Source of the DNA: Weissella cibaria KACC 11862
GTDB taxonomy: Bacteria > Bacillota > Bacilli > Lactobacillales > Lactobacillaceae
Direction: 5' to 3'
DNA: 64,000 bases
NCBI RefSeq assembly: GCF_000193635.1
Contig: NZ_AEKT01000016.1
Coordinates: forward strand, 23,510-87,509
Position 1 is the stretch's first letter, and each line of letters opens with the position of its first letter. The notes beneath the pieces are model-generated. The model was not told where the DNA came from. It saw only the letters and a list, made by a program, of their open reading frames with translations, and ran no database searches. Shown in pieces: positions 44,223 to 54,811 of this stretch. The position numbers were made by a program, and so were the translations under genes.

Positions 44223-45656
44223 TTAAATCTTTAAGTTCCCTGTTGCTAAGGCCACAATGGCGCCCAGTGCGAGAACAATTACGACACCCATCATCATGAG
44301 CTCTGTCTTTGAAATCGCCTGTTGGACTTCTCGCCGTGCTCTCACATACAGCATGAACCCTAAGACATAAAGAATCGTGCAGAGCCATAAATACTGCATG
44401 CCTGAAAATACAATCGCGGTCACTTCAAAGACAACTGCAATCAACCCCGGTAGAATAACCGACAGCTTTTTCAGTTGTAACCCCAGCTTTAGTTGATAGG
44501 CCCCCACTAGGACATAGCAAACTACGATCGCTGCCGTACACAATGAGTAGGCAAAATTATAGGCCTCGTCAGTAAACAAAAGCGTAATCAGGAAGATTTG
44601 AATCAATACCTGAGTTAACAACAATGAATGTTGGGGTGCCCGGTACTTATTCAAAACACCAAACCACTTAGGTAACAAACCTTGTTCTGCCATTAATGAC
44701 GTTGCTTCCACTGGTAACATCGTCCATGACAACCATGCCCCTAAGATCGAGATAATCAACCCAATACTGATAAACGCACCACCAATCGGACCGGTCATAC
44801 TTTCAAATAAGTACAACAAAGCTGGATGCTGCACATGTTGCAACTCCTGCAATGATAGGTAGCCATATGGCAAGATTGAGACCACCATGTAGATAATCAA
44901 CAACGAAATCAACCCGATAATTGTCGCCTTACCCGCATCAGACTTTTTCTTGGCGCGTGCCGCCATCATCGTAGCGCCTTCAATACCAACGAACACCCAC
45001 ATCATTGCCATGACACAATTCTTGATTTGCTCGGCAATCCCAGCACCAGTCGCTGAACTAAAGACGAGTTTACCCCCCACATTGGTGCTCATATTTTGCC
45101 AAAAATGAGCCGTAAATACGCCCGCCTTAATGCTCAAAATGGCTACCACCACAAAAGCAAAAATTGGGACCAACTTCGTAATTGTAACAATCGTGTTGAT
45201 TGCCGCAGCTGATTCAATACCCCGCGTCACCAAAAGCGTTAACGCCCACGACACCAGTGACGCCAAAACAATTGCTGGCACACTATTGCCGGACTGCAAC
45301 GCCGGGAAAAAGTACCCTAGCGCTGACATTAACATCGTGGCAAACGCCACATTACCAAGCCACGCTGATAGCCAGTACCCCCAACCAGAAATGAACCCAG
45401 CAAAGTCACCAAAACCAGCCCGCGCGTAATCTGATACACCCGTTAATTCAGGTTTATTCAATACCAAATTATTTAAGCTAAGCGCTAACATCAATATGCC
45501 AACCCCAGTAATAATCCAGGCTAAGATGGCGGCACCGGGTGTTGCCCCTTGCGCAAGCGTGGCCGGTAAATCAAAGATGCCGGCTCCAATTGCGGAACTA
45601 ATAACAAGGGCAACTAAGGCCGGTAGCGCAATCCCGTGATCCTTAGTATCTGCCAT
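44223..45656 (-). CDS. arcD: Arginine/ornithine antiporter
   Basis: A 477-residue membrane carrier of the APC superfamily with about 12 helices, exchanging arginine for ornithine without energy cost. The N-terminal GIALPALVALVISSAIGAGI and the helix 6 region VGIEGATMMAARAKKKSDAG are typical of ArcD. It starts 2 bases after the arcB stop and is followed by arcC. Confidence 0.93.
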   Translation of the reverse strand: MADTKDHGIALPALVALVISSAIGAGIFDLPATLAQGATPGAAILAWIITGVGILMLALSLNNLVLNKPELTGVSDYARAGFGDFAGFISGWGYWLSAWLGNVAFATMLMSALGYFFPALQSGNSVPAIVLASLVSWALTLLVTRGIESAAAINTIVTITKLVPIFAFVVVAILSIKAGVFTAHFWQNMSTNVGGKLVFSSATGAGIAEQIKNCVMAMMWVFVGIEGATMMAARAKKKSDAGKATIIGLISLLIIYMVVSILPYGYLSLQELQHVQHPALLYLFESMTGPIGGAFISIGLIISILGAWLSWTMLPVEATSLMAEQGLLPKWFGVLNKYRAPQHSLLLTQVLIQIFLITLLFTDEAYNFAYSLCTAAIVVCYVLVGAYQLKLGLQLKKLSVILPGLIAVVFEVTAIVFSGMQYLWLCTILYVLGFMLYVRARREVQQAISKTELMMMGVVIVLALGAIVALATGNLKI

Positions 45657-45658
45657 AG

Positions 45659-46705
45659 CTACTTACCGTTTTCTTCAAGCGCTGGCACATCGGGAATAAA
45701 CAAGTTACCCAATGTCGCTGCCATGATCGCCTTAATTGAGTGCTTGCGGTTTTCAGCCTCGTCCCATTGACGCGCAAACTTACTGCGGAAGACTTCATCC
45801 GTCACTTCCATTTCAGTGATGCCATACTGGGCTTGTACCTCTTGGCCGTACTTTGTATTCACGTCGTGGAAAGCTGGTAAGCAGTGCATAAAGATTAACT
45901 CATCATCTGGCGTACCCGTCTTACGCAACATCGCCATGTTAACTTGATAAGGTGTCAACAACTTCACACGGGTCTCCCAGTCTGTTTCACCCATTGATAC
46001 CCAAACATCTGTGTAAATAACATTTGAACCCTTGACGCCTGCATCGATATCAGCTGTCACGAGTAGCTCTGCTCCGGTTTCCTTTGCAAACGTGTTGGCC
46101 AAATCCACCACTTTTTGCGTTGGATGCAATTCTTCAGGCGCGACAATGTGGATATTTACACCTAGCATGGCCCCCGTAACCAACAATGAGTTTGCCATGT
46201 TGTTACGCCCATCTCCCACAAACGTGAGCGTCAAGCCACGCAAATGACCGAAATTTTCTTTCACCGTCATAAAGTCGGCAATCATTTGCGTTGGGTGCCA
46301 TTGATCAGTCAAACCATTCCAAACTGGCACACCTGAATGCTTGGCCAGTCCTTCCACATCCGCCTGACTGAAGCCGCGGAACTCAATACCATCAAACATG
46401 CTGCCTAGCACAATGGCGGTATCTTCAACAGATTCCTTCTTCCCCAATTGGATGTCATTGGCCCCCAAATATTCTGGGTGTGCCCCAAGTTCTACTGCTG
46501 CCGTGGTAAAGGCTGAACGCGTCCGTGTTGACGTCTTTTCAAAGAGCAAGGCGATATTCTTGCCCTCTAGGTAACGGTGTGGGATGTGATTCTTTTGTAA
46601 TGTCTTCAAATGCAACCCAAAATCAACCAAGTATTGGATTTCAGCTGATGTGAAGTCCTTTTCAGCTAAGAATGAACGTCCTTGAAATACTGAATTAATT
46701 GCCAT
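45659..46705 (-). CDS. arcB: Ornithine carbamoyltransferase (catabolic)
   Basis: Converts citrulline and phosphate to ornithine and carbamoyl phosphate. The 348-residue protein has the carbamoyl-phosphate motif [12 protein letters not shown] (about 54-65), the ornithine-site motif [10 protein letters not shown] (about 272) and [17 protein letters not shown]. Located between arcA and arcD. Confidence 0.95.
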   Translation of the reverse strand: MAINSVFQGRSFLAEKDFTSAEIQYLVDFGLHLKTLQKNHIPHRYLEGKNIALLFEKTSTRTRSAFTTAAVELGAHPEYLGANDIQLGKKESVEDTAIVLGSMFDGIEFRGFSQADVEGLAKHSGVPVWNGLTDQWHPTQMIADFMTVKENFGHLRGLTLTFVGDGRNNMANSLLVTGAMLGVNIHIVAPEELHPTQKVVDLANTFAKETGAELLVTADIDAGVKGSNVIYTDVWVSMGETDWETRVKLLTPYQVNMAMLRKTGTPDDELIFMHCLPAFHDVNTKYGQEVQAQYGITEMEVTDEVFRSKFARQWDEAENRKHSIKAIMAATLGNLFIPDVPALEENGK

Positions 46706-46734
46706 TATTTTTACTCCTCATCTTTGTCTGTTGG

Positions 46735-47973
46735 TTACAAATCTTCACGCCAGATTGGTTGCGACATGCAACGTGGACCACCACGACCACGCGACAACTC
46801 ACTTGAAATCACTTCGTGCACAATAATGCCGTGGCGACGCAACAATTCGTTGCTGACATAATTTCGGTTGTAGGTCACGACTTCACCAGGTGCAATCGTC
46901 AACGTATTTGATCCATCGTTCCATTGCTCACGTGGTGCCACAATTTCATCACCACTACCGGTTTCAATCAAATCCAATTCTGGCAAATCCAACACTTCTT
47001 GCAAGGTCTTGCCCAAATCGGTGCGGTGGGCCAACTTCACTGTGCCCTCAGGTCCTGGCGTCATAATGAAAATGTTCATTTGACCACCGGCATCCATAAT
47101 GCCTGGGAAAACCGTAAATTGATCGCGGTTAACCATCGTGAAGACCGTATCGAGGTGCATCATGGCGTGGTTGTGCGGAATTTCGACAGCGACCACCGTG
47201 TCAAAGTGGCTATTTGGATTAGCAAACAGCTCCTTGGCTAAGGCTTCAATTGACTTTGATGACGTGCGTTGCGATACCCCAATGGCAATCACGTGGTCGT
47301 TCAAAATCAATTCATCCCCACCTTCAATGCGTGTGTTGTGGTTACGGTCACGCCAGATATCCACATGCCCAGCAAAGCGTGGGTGATACTGCATGATAAA
47401 TTCCGTAAACAACGACTCTGGTTGACGGGCCTTATACGTCATGTGGTTAATGGTGATACCGTTTCCCATTGAAGCTTGCGGATCACGTGTGAAATACGCA
47501 TTAGGTAATGGGTCCAACAAGAATGGGTTCGCCGCATCGCGACCTGCCAAATCATGCAAAGAATCATTTTCAAAATCAAACTCGTTACGTCGAATACCGG
47601 CATACAACTTCGTCACCATGTCCCGAGTATCAAACGTCTCCAAGTAGTTAAACAAGGCATCGTGTGTCGTACCAATACCGTAGCCAGCTTCATCCAGGTA
47701 CTGCTGGACAAACCGGTGCCGAATCACGTCATCGCTATCTAACGCTTCAACCGCCAAATCATCGACATATAACGTTTCAACGCCATTATCGCGCAACGTA
47801 TCGGCGAAGAAATCGTGTTCTTCTTGGGCAATTTTCAAAAATGGAATGTCATCAAATAACAACCGTTCCATTGTGTCTGGTGTGATATTCTCAACCTCGG
47901 CCCCAGGTCGCTTCAAAAGCACTGACTTGAGTGTACCGATTTCAGAATTAACATTAATCGCAGGATTGTTCAT
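46735..47973 (-). CDS. arcA: Arginine deiminase
   Basis: Hydrolyses arginine to citrulline and ammonia. The 412-residue enzyme has the N-terminal [14 protein letters not shown], the catalytic acid/His region [12 protein letters not shown] and [11 protein letters not shown], and the nucleophile cysteine in the C-terminal [14 protein letters not shown]. First gene of the operon arcA-arcB-arcD-arcC; GGGGG precedes the start. Confidence 0.96.
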   Translation of the reverse strand: MNNPAINVNSEIGTLKSVLLKRPGAEVENITPDTMERLLFDDIPFLKIAQEEHDFFADTLRDNGVETLYVDDLAVEALDSDDVIRHRFVQQYLDEAGYGIGTTHDALFNYLETFDTRDMVTKLYAGIRRNEFDFENDSLHDLAGRDAANPFLLDPLPNAYFTRDPQASMGNGITINHMTYKARQPESLFTEFIMQYHPRFAGHVDIWRDRNHNTRIEGGDELILNDHVIAIGVSQRTSSKSIEALAKELFANPNSHFDTVVAVEIPHNHAMMHLDTVFTMVNRDQFTVFPGIMDAGGQMNIFIMTPGPEGTVKLAHRTDLGKTLQEVLDLPELDLIETGSGDEIVAPREQWNDGSNTLTIAPGEVVTYNRNYVSNELLRRHGIIVHEVISSELSRGRGGPRCMSQPIWREDL

Positions 47974-48010
47974 GATTTTCCCCCTTATGAACTTTTAACA
48001 AAGCACTTTT

Positions 48011-48024
48011 GTAAGCGCTTCCTT
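48011..48024. promoter_or_regulatory. cre-like site upstream of arcA
   Basis: TGTAAGCGCTTCCT, two mismatches to the cre consensus, 37 bases before the arcA start and downstream of an AT-rich -10-like AATAAT on the minus strand. It fits catabolite repression of arginine use. Confidence 0.6.
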
Positions 48025-48117
48025 TGCTACGTGATTATTATTGCACCAAGACCCATTGCCTCGATATGGCACTTTGTCTAGATATTTTTAGCCAAATCGC
48101 TAAAGACACAAAAACGC

Positions 48118-48157
48118 GCAAAAAAGCCACCAACCGAAACCGGTTGGTGGCTTTTTC
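48118..48157 (-). terminator. Intrinsic terminator of rny
   Basis: AAAAAGCCACCAACCG and CGGTTGGTGGCTTTTT, immediately after the rny stop on the minus strand. Confidence 0.92.
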
Positions 48158-48160
48158 ATC

Positions 48161-49723
48161 TTACTTTGCGTATTCAACTGAACGTGATTCGCGAATAACC
48201 GTAACCTTAATGTGGCCTGGGTAATCCAAATCGTGCTCAATTTGATTCTTGATATCGCGGGCCAGAACAGTTGCTTCCAAATCGGTAACAGCTGCTGGCT
48301 CAACAATAACGCGAACTTCACGACCCGCTTGGATCGCAAATGACTTTTCAACCCCGTTGAAGTCATTTGCGATGGCTTCAAGTTGTTGCAAACGTTGCAC
48401 GTAGTTTTCTAGTGACTCTGAACGTGCACCTGGTCGAGCAGCTGAAATTGAATCAGCAGCTGCAACCAAGACAGCAATGACAGAATCAGGTTCTACGTCA
48501 CCGTGGTGTGAGGCAATAGCGTTAACCACAACCGGACGTTCCTTGTACTTCTTGGCAATTTCAACACCAAGTTCTACGTGGGAACCATCCACTTCATGAT
48601 CAATCGCCTTACCAATATCGTGTAATAATCCTGCGCGCTTGGCAAGCGTAACGTCTTCACCTAACTCAGCAGCCAACATGCCAGTTAGTTTAGCGACTTC
48701 AATTGAGTGTACCAGTACGTTTTGACCGTAACTTGTACGATAGTTCATGCGACCGATTGTTTTAATCAAGTCTGGGTGCATGCTATGAATGCCGAGATCG
48801 AAAATAGTTTGCTCACCGACTTCGCGGATGTGCTCGTCCATTTCCTTGCGGGCCTTCTCCACCATCTCTTCAATGCGAGCTGGGTGAATACGACCATCAG
48901 CAATCAACTTCTCCAAAGCATTCTTCGCAATTTCACGACGGACTGGATCAAAGCCACTCAATACCACAGCTTCTGGTGTATCATCGATAATCAAATCAAT
49001 ACCAGTAACCGTTTCGATGGCCCGAATGTTTCGACCTTCACGACCGATAATTCGTCCCTTCATGTCATCGTTAGGTAACGTCACAACAGATACCGTTGTT
49101 TCAGCAACCATATCTGCAGCAGAACGTTGGATAGCACTAACTACCAAGTTCTTGGCCCGCTTTTCAGCTTCGGCCGCAGCTTGCTCTTCGCTTTCCTTAA
49201 TCATGACAGCGCGTTCAGAAACCAAAGCTTCCTTGGTTTCTGACAAGATTTGCTCACGAGCGTCTTCGCGACTCAAGTTTGCAATCTCCACCAACTTCGC
49301 TTCGCGTTCATCAATCAATGATTCAGCACGCTTCTGCTTGTCGTTGACACTTTGTCGTTGTTGATCAAGTTTCGTTTCTTTTTCCGAAATAACTTCCTCA
49401 CGCTTTTGCAATGAGGCGTCCTTTCGATCCAATACAGACTCACGACTTACCAAGCGATCTTCTTGTGACTTCACTTCCGAACGGCGTTCTTGAAGCTCAC
49501 GTTCGATACGATCTTGGTAACGTTGGCTTTCATCTCGTGCCTCAACCAAAGCAGACTTTTTCATCTGCTCGGCATCAGTGGCAGCTTGACTCGTAATATC
49601 TGATGCGGTTTGGTGCGCAATCGTCAATGTGTGGTTAATTCGTGTCTTAGCCACCATATATCCAATTACAACACCGATTACGATTGCGACAAGCGACAGC
49701 AGGATGATCATTGCAATGTTCAT
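48161..49723 (-). CDS. rny: Ribonuclease Y
   Basis: Membrane-bound endoribonuclease that starts mRNA decay in Firmicutes. The 520-residue protein has an N-terminal membrane helix ([20 protein letters not shown]), a long coiled coil (about 50-200, [20 protein letters not shown]), a KH domain ([17 protein letters not shown], about 218-234) and an HD domain ([19 protein letters not shown], about 363-381). AGGAG precedes the ATG and its own terminator follows. Confidence 0.96.
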   Translation of the reverse strand: MNIAMIILLSLVAIVIGVVIGYMVAKTRINHTLTIAHQTASDITSQAATDAEQMKKSALVEARDESQRYQDRIERELQERRSEVKSQEDRLVSRESVLDRKDASLQKREEVISEKETKLDQQRQSVNDKQKRAESLIDEREAKLVEIANLSREDAREQILSETKEALVSERAVMIKESEEQAAAEAEKRAKNLVVSAIQRSAADMVAETTVSVVTLPNDDMKGRIIGREGRNIRAIETVTGIDLIIDDTPEAVVLSGFDPVRREIAKNALEKLIADGRIHPARIEEMVEKARKEMDEHIREVGEQTIFDLGIHSMHPDLIKTIGRMNYRTSYGQNVLVHSIEVAKLTGMLAAELGEDVTLAKRAGLLHDIGKAIDHEVDGSHVELGVEIAKKYKERPVVVNAIASHHGDVEPDSVIAVLVAAADSISAARPGARSESLENYVQRLQQLEAIANDFNGVEKSFAIQAGREVRVIVEPAAVTDLEATVLARDIKNQIEHDLDYPGHIKVTVIRESRSVEYAK

Positions 49724-49855
49724 CTTGTATCTCCTGTCTATAGAGTTGACGTTTATGTCAAATCGATAGTGTTTTTTTGCGCTTTATTAACACAGGTTTC
49801 ATTTTAGGCTTTTCCCCATAATAAGTCAATTAGAAGCGGAAACTGTGACGCTTAC

Positions 49856-49894
49856 AAAAAGCCCGCCACATCAACCTTTTGGCGGTGTGGCGGG
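49856..49894 (-). terminator. Intrinsic terminator after the P-type ATPase-like gene
   Basis: CCCGCCACA and TGTGGCGGG stem with GCTTTTTG on the minus strand. Confidence 0.83.
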
Positions 49895-49921
49895 TGCCTT
49901 GTTTTACGCTTGTAACATTTG

Positions 49922-51502
49922 TTATGATTCGGGGTCAACGACCGTTAAAAGGGTCAATGAAAGCGCTAATCTTAAGATTGTTGCAACAACTGGTGCCACA
50001 AAGAAATATGGTGAAATAAAGATTCCTAAGCCAGCTGCCAGCAAGAGAAACAGCACCATCACCACCGACGTCCAACGCAATACTTTGGTATCCGTACTAA
50101 AGAGTGCTTCAGTGGTGTCCCAAAGCTTGCGCAAATCGGTCACTGTCGCAACGTGAATGTCTGCATTGACAGGCTGATCACCAACCGCGACCGTAATAGT
50201 TGGTTGCACATCATCAGGCAATGTTTGATTCGTAATCAACATCGTATTATCTTGATTCAACCAAGCCACCAGTTGGGCTTGCTTACCCGCTGGCGTCAAA
50301 TCAGCGACGGTTTCCGTTAACGAGCCCATTAGCTTTTTCACCTGCATTGTTGAACCAGTTGTATCGGCCGTCGCCATGCGCACTTGTAACCCTTGCTCAG
50401 TAAAGAGACGGTCAACGGCTAGCAATGCGTTATTAAGCGATGAGCCGAACGTAATGACCCCAATGACTTGTAGGCCATCGACAATGTAACTCACAGAATT
50501 GCCTAATTCTTGATACGACTGTAACGTTTCTGCATCGATATCAAACTTTTGATCAACCGCATACGCCGCGGACACAATCGAGAAACGCTCATTTAAGATG
50601 ACACCCTTCACGCCAACGAGTGGCATAAGCTCTAATTCTGAGGCACTTGATGGATACACCCCACGCTCTTCGGCAAATGCCAAGACCGAGCGGGTTAATT
50701 CTGAATCAAATGGTTCCAACAAACCAGTCGTAATCCCCAAAATATCAAAATCACTGTACCGTTCATCAACCGACAAGACCGACCGCACAACAATCGTGTC
50801 GCTCGTCAGAATACCCGTCTTTTCCACCACAACATTTTTTACATCATGCACGTAATCCAATACTTGTGGATTTTGAAAGGTTACCCCATCGGCAGCCAAC
50901 GCCCGCAAAATTTTAAAACGACGCCAACCGGCCCAAAACGCTGGCCAACGGGGATCAACGATTAGCAAAACTGAGGTTGCAACCGCCAAACCCGATTGCC
51001 AATTTAAGGTCATGCCGAAAAATAGCAAGGCGTAAATGGCCAACACAACCGTAATCCACGTTAGTCGGCGAGCATTTTGTTGCATCATCGCATCTAATGG
51101 AATCGCACGCTCACGGCGTTGCAGCAAACCAAGCGATAGCAACAACAACGTGACCCCCGCTAACGCAAACGGCAATGTCATCGTCCGCAAGAAGTCCCCT
51201 GCTGCCGGCATTTCATGTAACCACGCTACCGTTGCAAACCAGAGGGCTTGACCCACGACTGGTACCCACAACGTGGTTAATTGGGTCTCCTTTTGTTGGC
51301 GATACGCCTGCATTAGCATTCGCACATTAACTAACACAATGAATATAGCTGTCACACTAAACGCGATTAGCTCAAAATGAGGTACCGGTATGTGCAACAG
51401 GGCTGCTTTCCCCTGTAAAAGTGGCATCGTCAGCGCCGTAATAATCGTTAAGACAGCAGACGCAATGGCATATCTCAAGTACCTCAATTGTAGTGTCAGC
51501 AT
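49922..51502 (-). CDS. Catalytically degenerate P-type ATPase-like membrane protein
   Basis: A 526-residue protein with about six N-terminal and two C-terminal membrane helices around a P/N-domain-like core. In place of the phosphorylation motif DKTGTLT it has VEKTGILTSD (Glu227 for the catalytic Asp). The N-domain HPLA-like site reads PFDSELTRSVLAFAEERGV, the TGD motif is replaced by MATADTTGS, and the GDGxNDAPAL hinge reads VAVGDQPVNADIHVATVTDL. The helix before the core lacks CPC (LLIVDPRWPAF), and no actuator-domain TGE is seen. The order of segments still follows the family. It should not pump ions. The ATG at 51502 follows GGGAGG by 10 bases; 51526 is the longer alternative. Confidence 0.8.
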   Translation of the reverse strand: MLTLQLRYLRYAIASAVLTIITALTMPLLQGKAALLHIPVPHFELIAFSVTAIFIVLVNVRMLMQAYRQQKETQLTTLWVPVVGQALWFATVAWLHEMPAAGDFLRTMTLPFALAGVTLLLLSLGLLQRRERAIPLDAMMQQNARRLTWITVVLAIYALLFFGMTLNWQSGLAVATSVLLIVDPRWPAFWAGWRRFKILRALAADGVTFQNPQVLDYVHDVKNVVVEKTGILTSDTIVVRSVLSVDERYSDFDILGITTGLLEPFDSELTRSVLAFAEERGVYPSSASELELMPLVGVKGVILNERFSIVSAAYAVDQKFDIDAETLQSYQELGNSVSYIVDGLQVIGVITFGSSLNNALLAVDRLFTEQGLQVRMATADTTGSTMQVKKLMGSLTETVADLTPAGKQAQLVAWLNQDNTMLITNQTLPDDVQPTITVAVGDQPVNADIHVATVTDLRKLWDTTEALFSTDTKVLRWTSVVMVLFLLLAAGLGIFISPYFFVAPVVATILRLALSLTLLTVVDPES

Positions 51503-51618
51503 CGTCTCACAACCTCCCAAAGTCATTTAGATAAGCAGACCAAGTCTCCCAGAATCTCAACCTAAAACTGCCGTGATACAAAAATAACCGCGCCCATAAG
51601 GACACGGTTATTAAGTAA

Positions 51619-51707
51619 GGAGAATGTGGGATTCGAACCCACGCGCCGCTTTCACGACCTGACGGTTTTCAAGACCGTTCCCTTCAGCCAGACTTGGGTA
51701 ATTCTCC
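51619..51707 (-). tRNA. tRNA-Ser (anticodon TGA)
   Basis: Minus strand 89-base cloverleaf beginning GGAGAATTACCCAAGTCTGG and ending ATTCTCC. Anticodon loop CTTGAAA gives TGA. The long class II variable arm has stem CGT-GAAA-GCG. T-arm GGGTTCGAATCCC. No CCA is encoded. Confidence 0.95.
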
Positions 51708-51712
51708 ATTAA

Positions 51713-51786
<74 letters not shown>

Positions 51787-51824
51787 ATAATAAATATTTA
51801 AGTTGTAACGCCAATGACGTTAAA

Positions 51825-51913
51825 GGAGAATGTGGGATTCGAACCCACGCGCCGGTTTCCCGACCTGACGGTTTTCAAGACCGTTCCCTTCAGCCAGACT
51901 TGGGTAATTCTCC
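51825..51913 (-). tRNA. tRNA-Ser (anticodon TGA), second copy
   Basis: Minus strand 89-base cloverleaf identical to the one at 51619-51707 except in the variable arm, where the stem is CGG-GAAA-CCG instead of CGT-GAAA-GCG. Both anticodons are TGA. Confidence 0.95.
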
Positions 51914-51995
51914 ATAACGTAATTACTTATCGCAACCACAAGTAATATAATACAGACCTACCTATTAAATGTCAACACTTTAAACGAAATTGATT

Positions 51996-52050
51996 TAAAA
52001 AAGTGAAAACGCAAACCTCACCACAGTTAATTAGTGAGATTTGCGTTTTC
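51996..52050 (-). terminator. Intrinsic terminator of the SRR-locus operon
   Basis: GAAAACGCAAACCTCAC and GTGAGATTTGCGTTTTC form a 17-base stem ending in CACTTTTTT on the minus strand, just past asp3. Confidence 0.9.
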
Positions 52051-52058
52051 ATTTTGTG

Positions 52059-53072
52059 TTATGACACACCACTATTTTCATGCTTGAGGAAGCGTAACAA
52101 CTCATTCGTATCAACACTCACCGTTTGGCCTGTTAAGGCGGTTTCGTCAAATGCTTGTGTTGGCTGCTGACTAGTTATCACCCCTGCCACATTTGCTTGG
52201 GGCAACTGCCACCCATGTGCGTCCGCCGCTCGTAGCACATTAGGTCGAGCATAATGTGCGCGTGCCGTTTCATAATCAGGTAACGGCGTCAACCAAGTAA
52301 CCGGTAGCTGAAGCAGTTCCCCGTAATATGCTGCTGCTAGTTGGCTAATTAGTCCCGTACCAACCAAGCTAATCGTGTCATACCGGCCATCTCTTTGCGC
52401 ATTGTGGATCAAGGTTGTAACAAACTCTGGACTTGATTGATAATAATCTGCCGCTAACCCAAGATTAGCAAACAATAAAATCGGCACCTGGGCCGCCGTT
52501 GCACTAGCAATCGGCCATTGTGTCTCTTTGTCTAACGGTTCAGTAAATGCCACAAAGAGATGACGATTTGCATCACGATTAACATAGCGTGCTAACGTCC
52601 GCCCATCCTGGCTAACATAATCATTCGGAATGTAGGTTCCCGTCAGCAAGACTTCTTGAATAAAAATCTTTTCGAAAACAAAGTGGCCGTTGCCAAAGGC
52701 GATGATTTGCACATCATAATGATCCAAATTAGCCGGCGCCACTAGTTGCACTTCTTTTTGACCACGACCACTACTTAAAATAATCGTGCCTGCTTGATCA
52801 TACATCGTCACCAACAAATACGTGTTTAGCCCTTCATCAACCGCATCCAAACGGAAACGGTATTCATGACCTGGCACGAGCGACATTAGCGTTTCTTGCC
52901 GAAATTCATGCCGGAAATTGACTAAACTTCGCCAAACGACGACACCAAACCCACTCGCGTAAATATCATTTTCGTAATTCACTTGATCAATTTGGGCATG
53001 CGTAACCGTCGCACCTTGTAACTCCAGAAGCTCAGATTGTTGTGTCCAATAGACGTTCTGCCATGTTTTCAT
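52059..53072 (-). CDS. asp3: Asp3-like accessory Sec protein fused to an Asp2-like domain
   Basis: A 337-residue protein. Residues 1-140 match the Asp3 pattern (YENDIYASGFGVVVWRSLVN, GHEYRFRLDAVDEGLNTYLL, TMYDQAGTIILSSG), a beta-sandwich module. Residues about 170-330 resemble the hydrolase half of Asp2 beside it: VPILLFANLGLAADYYQSSP then YDTISLVGTGLISQLAAAYY in place of the Asp2 GYSMGSFPALYYA nucleophile elbow, so the serine is lost. ATGA overlap with asp2 couples translation. It ends the SRR operon before the terminator. Confidence 0.72.
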   Translation of the reverse strand: MKTWQNVYWTQQSELLELQGATVTHAQIDQVNYENDIYASGFGVVVWRSLVNFRHEFRQETLMSLVPGHEYRFRLDAVDEGLNTYLLVTMYDQAGTIILSSGRGQKEVQLVAPANLDHYDVQIIAFGNGHFVFEKIFIQEVLLTGTYIPNDYVSQDGRTLARYVNRDANRHLFVAFTEPLDKETQWPIASATAAQVPILLFANLGLAADYYQSSPEFVTTLIHNAQRDGRYDTISLVGTGLISQLAAAYYGELLQLPVTWLTPLPDYETARAHYARPNVLRAADAHGWQLPQANVAGVITSQQPTQAFDETALTGQTVSVDTNELLRFLKHENSGVS

Positions 53073-54811
53073 AACGTCGCGCGCCTCCGCTTAATCAATA
53101 ACTCTAACTTACCTTCAACGAAATTAATCATCTCGTCAGTGTGCGCCAAGTGGTCACCATCCAGCCAAAAATGTTCCACACTGCCCCCACGATCTTTAAT
53201 AAAACGGAGCAGTTGCGGTAAGGACTGACCATCGTACTCGTCTTGTGCGAGCGAAAAGACATACGTGGCAACTTGTGTCCAATCAACCTGGTCCATCGAT
53301 TGCCATAATTTTTGATCAATGACCGGCGTATCAGCACGAAGCACCCGACCGAATAAATGGCGTCGCATATCAAGCGGCCAATCCTTCGTACCACCATGTG
53401 CAAAGCCATCCTGACCGGAAAAGGTCCCCAAATTCACAATTGCCTTGCTGACAATAATGCCCTGGGGTTTGAAGTGGCGCGCATAATAAAGGGCCGGAAA
53501 CGAACCCATGGAATACCCTTGGAACACCACATCATGCTCGTCAAAACCTAGCCATTGTAGCTTCTCACGAATTTTATCAATCACCAATTGCTCATATTCT
53601 GGCGTCCCAACCATGAAGGCACCACCTTGGGTCCGACTATCAGTAAAAAGCAGATACGGTAATTTATGGCGACCGTACACACTCATCATTTCAAAACCAT
53701 CCCCATATAAGCGAGACCCCGTAAAGGACACCAATAGCGGTGGCTTTAAATCACCTGGATTGAAGTATGACAACACCTCATCACCGGTGCTGGTCATCTG
53801 TTTTTCATCCCCTGGCAACAGGGTGCCATACGTCGACCGCGACCGCCGGACAATCACGCGGTTAAAATCCACCTCGCCTTGCCCGCTAATCCATAATGAC
53901 ATCTGGAAAGAATAAAATGGGTGCACATCCGGAAAGACATGTTCTTGCAAGCTTTCCGTCATGGGAATCACGAATTGGACCAGCTTACCATCCGGCTGAA
54001 TAAATTCAACGTGCCATTCCCAGTACACATCGCCACGTTGATTTCCTTCTAGGTAAACCTTTTTATCACCGGCATCCAAAAAAATACCATTCATACCGGC
54101 TAAAACCGTTTCAAATTTTTCAACGCTGATGGGGTGCCACGTCACCACTTGTTGCAAGGTGGGCCCGAAATCACCGCTTAACGTCATTTGAAAACGTCCC
54201 CGGCGTTCGACAGAACCCGTAAACGTTTCCGCAATATCCAGCGCCTCCGTAACACCCGAATGGATACCACGTTGACCCATGAAAAAATTATCGACAATTG
54301 TTTGAAATAAAGCGTGCCCAGCACCTGGCACAAAAAAAGCTGCTTTTTGGCGCAAGACGTCCGCAATTTCTGGATCAACTGTGGTGCTGGCATAAATGAT
54401 TGAAAATGGTGGCAGGCGTTTCACAATTGCCAAAACGTCTGGCCCAGCCAATATCTCATCAGTAAAAACTGCATAGTGAGCAGATGGTCGAGCCGGAAAC
54501 GCCGCTGCCGTCGTAACGAGTACTGACTGTAATTTAGGATCCAAGTCCCATTCATCAACCGGCCATGCTTGGGCACCAACCTGAATGAGACGGAATTTCG
54601 CTTTCGGCGCTTTTTTGGGTTTCTCCTGCACTTCTACGACAATGCGATGGGTTTTTTCTGATATTTTTTCAACCGGCACTTCGTCATTATCAACTGCCGC
54701 TTGGTTTGACTGTAAACGTGCAATTTCGTCACGATTTTTCTGACGATCACGATCTAAAACTTCCTCATCACGTAATCGTTGCCGGGTTTGCTTCTCTAAA
54801 TCTTCAGCCAT
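53069..54811 (-). CDS. asp2: Accessory Sec system protein Asp2
   Basis: A 580-residue component that acts on the SRR adhesin before or during export; Asp2 family members also acetylate its glycans. After a charged N-terminal extension of about 70 residues (QTRQRLRDEEVLDRDRQKNR) comes the Asp2 body, then an alpha/beta-hydrolase core with nucleophile FQGYSMGSFPALYYARHFKP, an aspartate in LAQDEYDGQSL and a histidine in LDGDHLAHTDE. AAGGAGG precedes two ATGs at 54814 and 54811; the second has better spacing. Start overlaps asp1's stop; asp3 follows with ATGA overlap. Confidence 0.8.
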   Translation of the reverse strand: MAEDLEKQTRQRLRDEEVLDRDRQKNRDEIARLQSNQAAVDNDEVPVEKISEKTHRIVVEVQEKPKKAPKAKFRLIQVGAQAWPVDEWDLDPKLQSVLVTTAAAFPARPSAHYAVFTDEILAGPDVLAIVKRLPPFSIIYASTTVDPEIADVLRQKAAFFVPGAGHALFQTIVDNFFMGQRGIHSGVTEALDIAETFTGSVERRGRFQMTLSGDFGPTLQQVVTWHPISVEKFETVLAGMNGIFLDAGDKKVYLEGNQRGDVYWEWHVEFIQPDGKLVQFVIPMTESLQEHVFPDVHPFYSFQMSLWISGQGEVDFNRVIVRRSRSTYGTLLPGDEKQMTSTGDEVLSYFNPGDLKPPLLVSFTGSRLYGDGFEMMSVYGRHKLPYLLFTDSRTQGGAFMVGTPEYEQLVIDKIREKLQWLGFDEHDVVFQGYSMGSFPALYYARHFKPQGIIVSKAIVNLGTFSGQDGFAHGGTKDWPLDMRRHLFGRVLRADTPVIDQKLWQSMDQVDWTQVATYVFSLAQDEYDGQSLPQLLRFIKDRGGSVEHFWLDGDHLAHTDEMINFVEGKLELLIKRRRATL

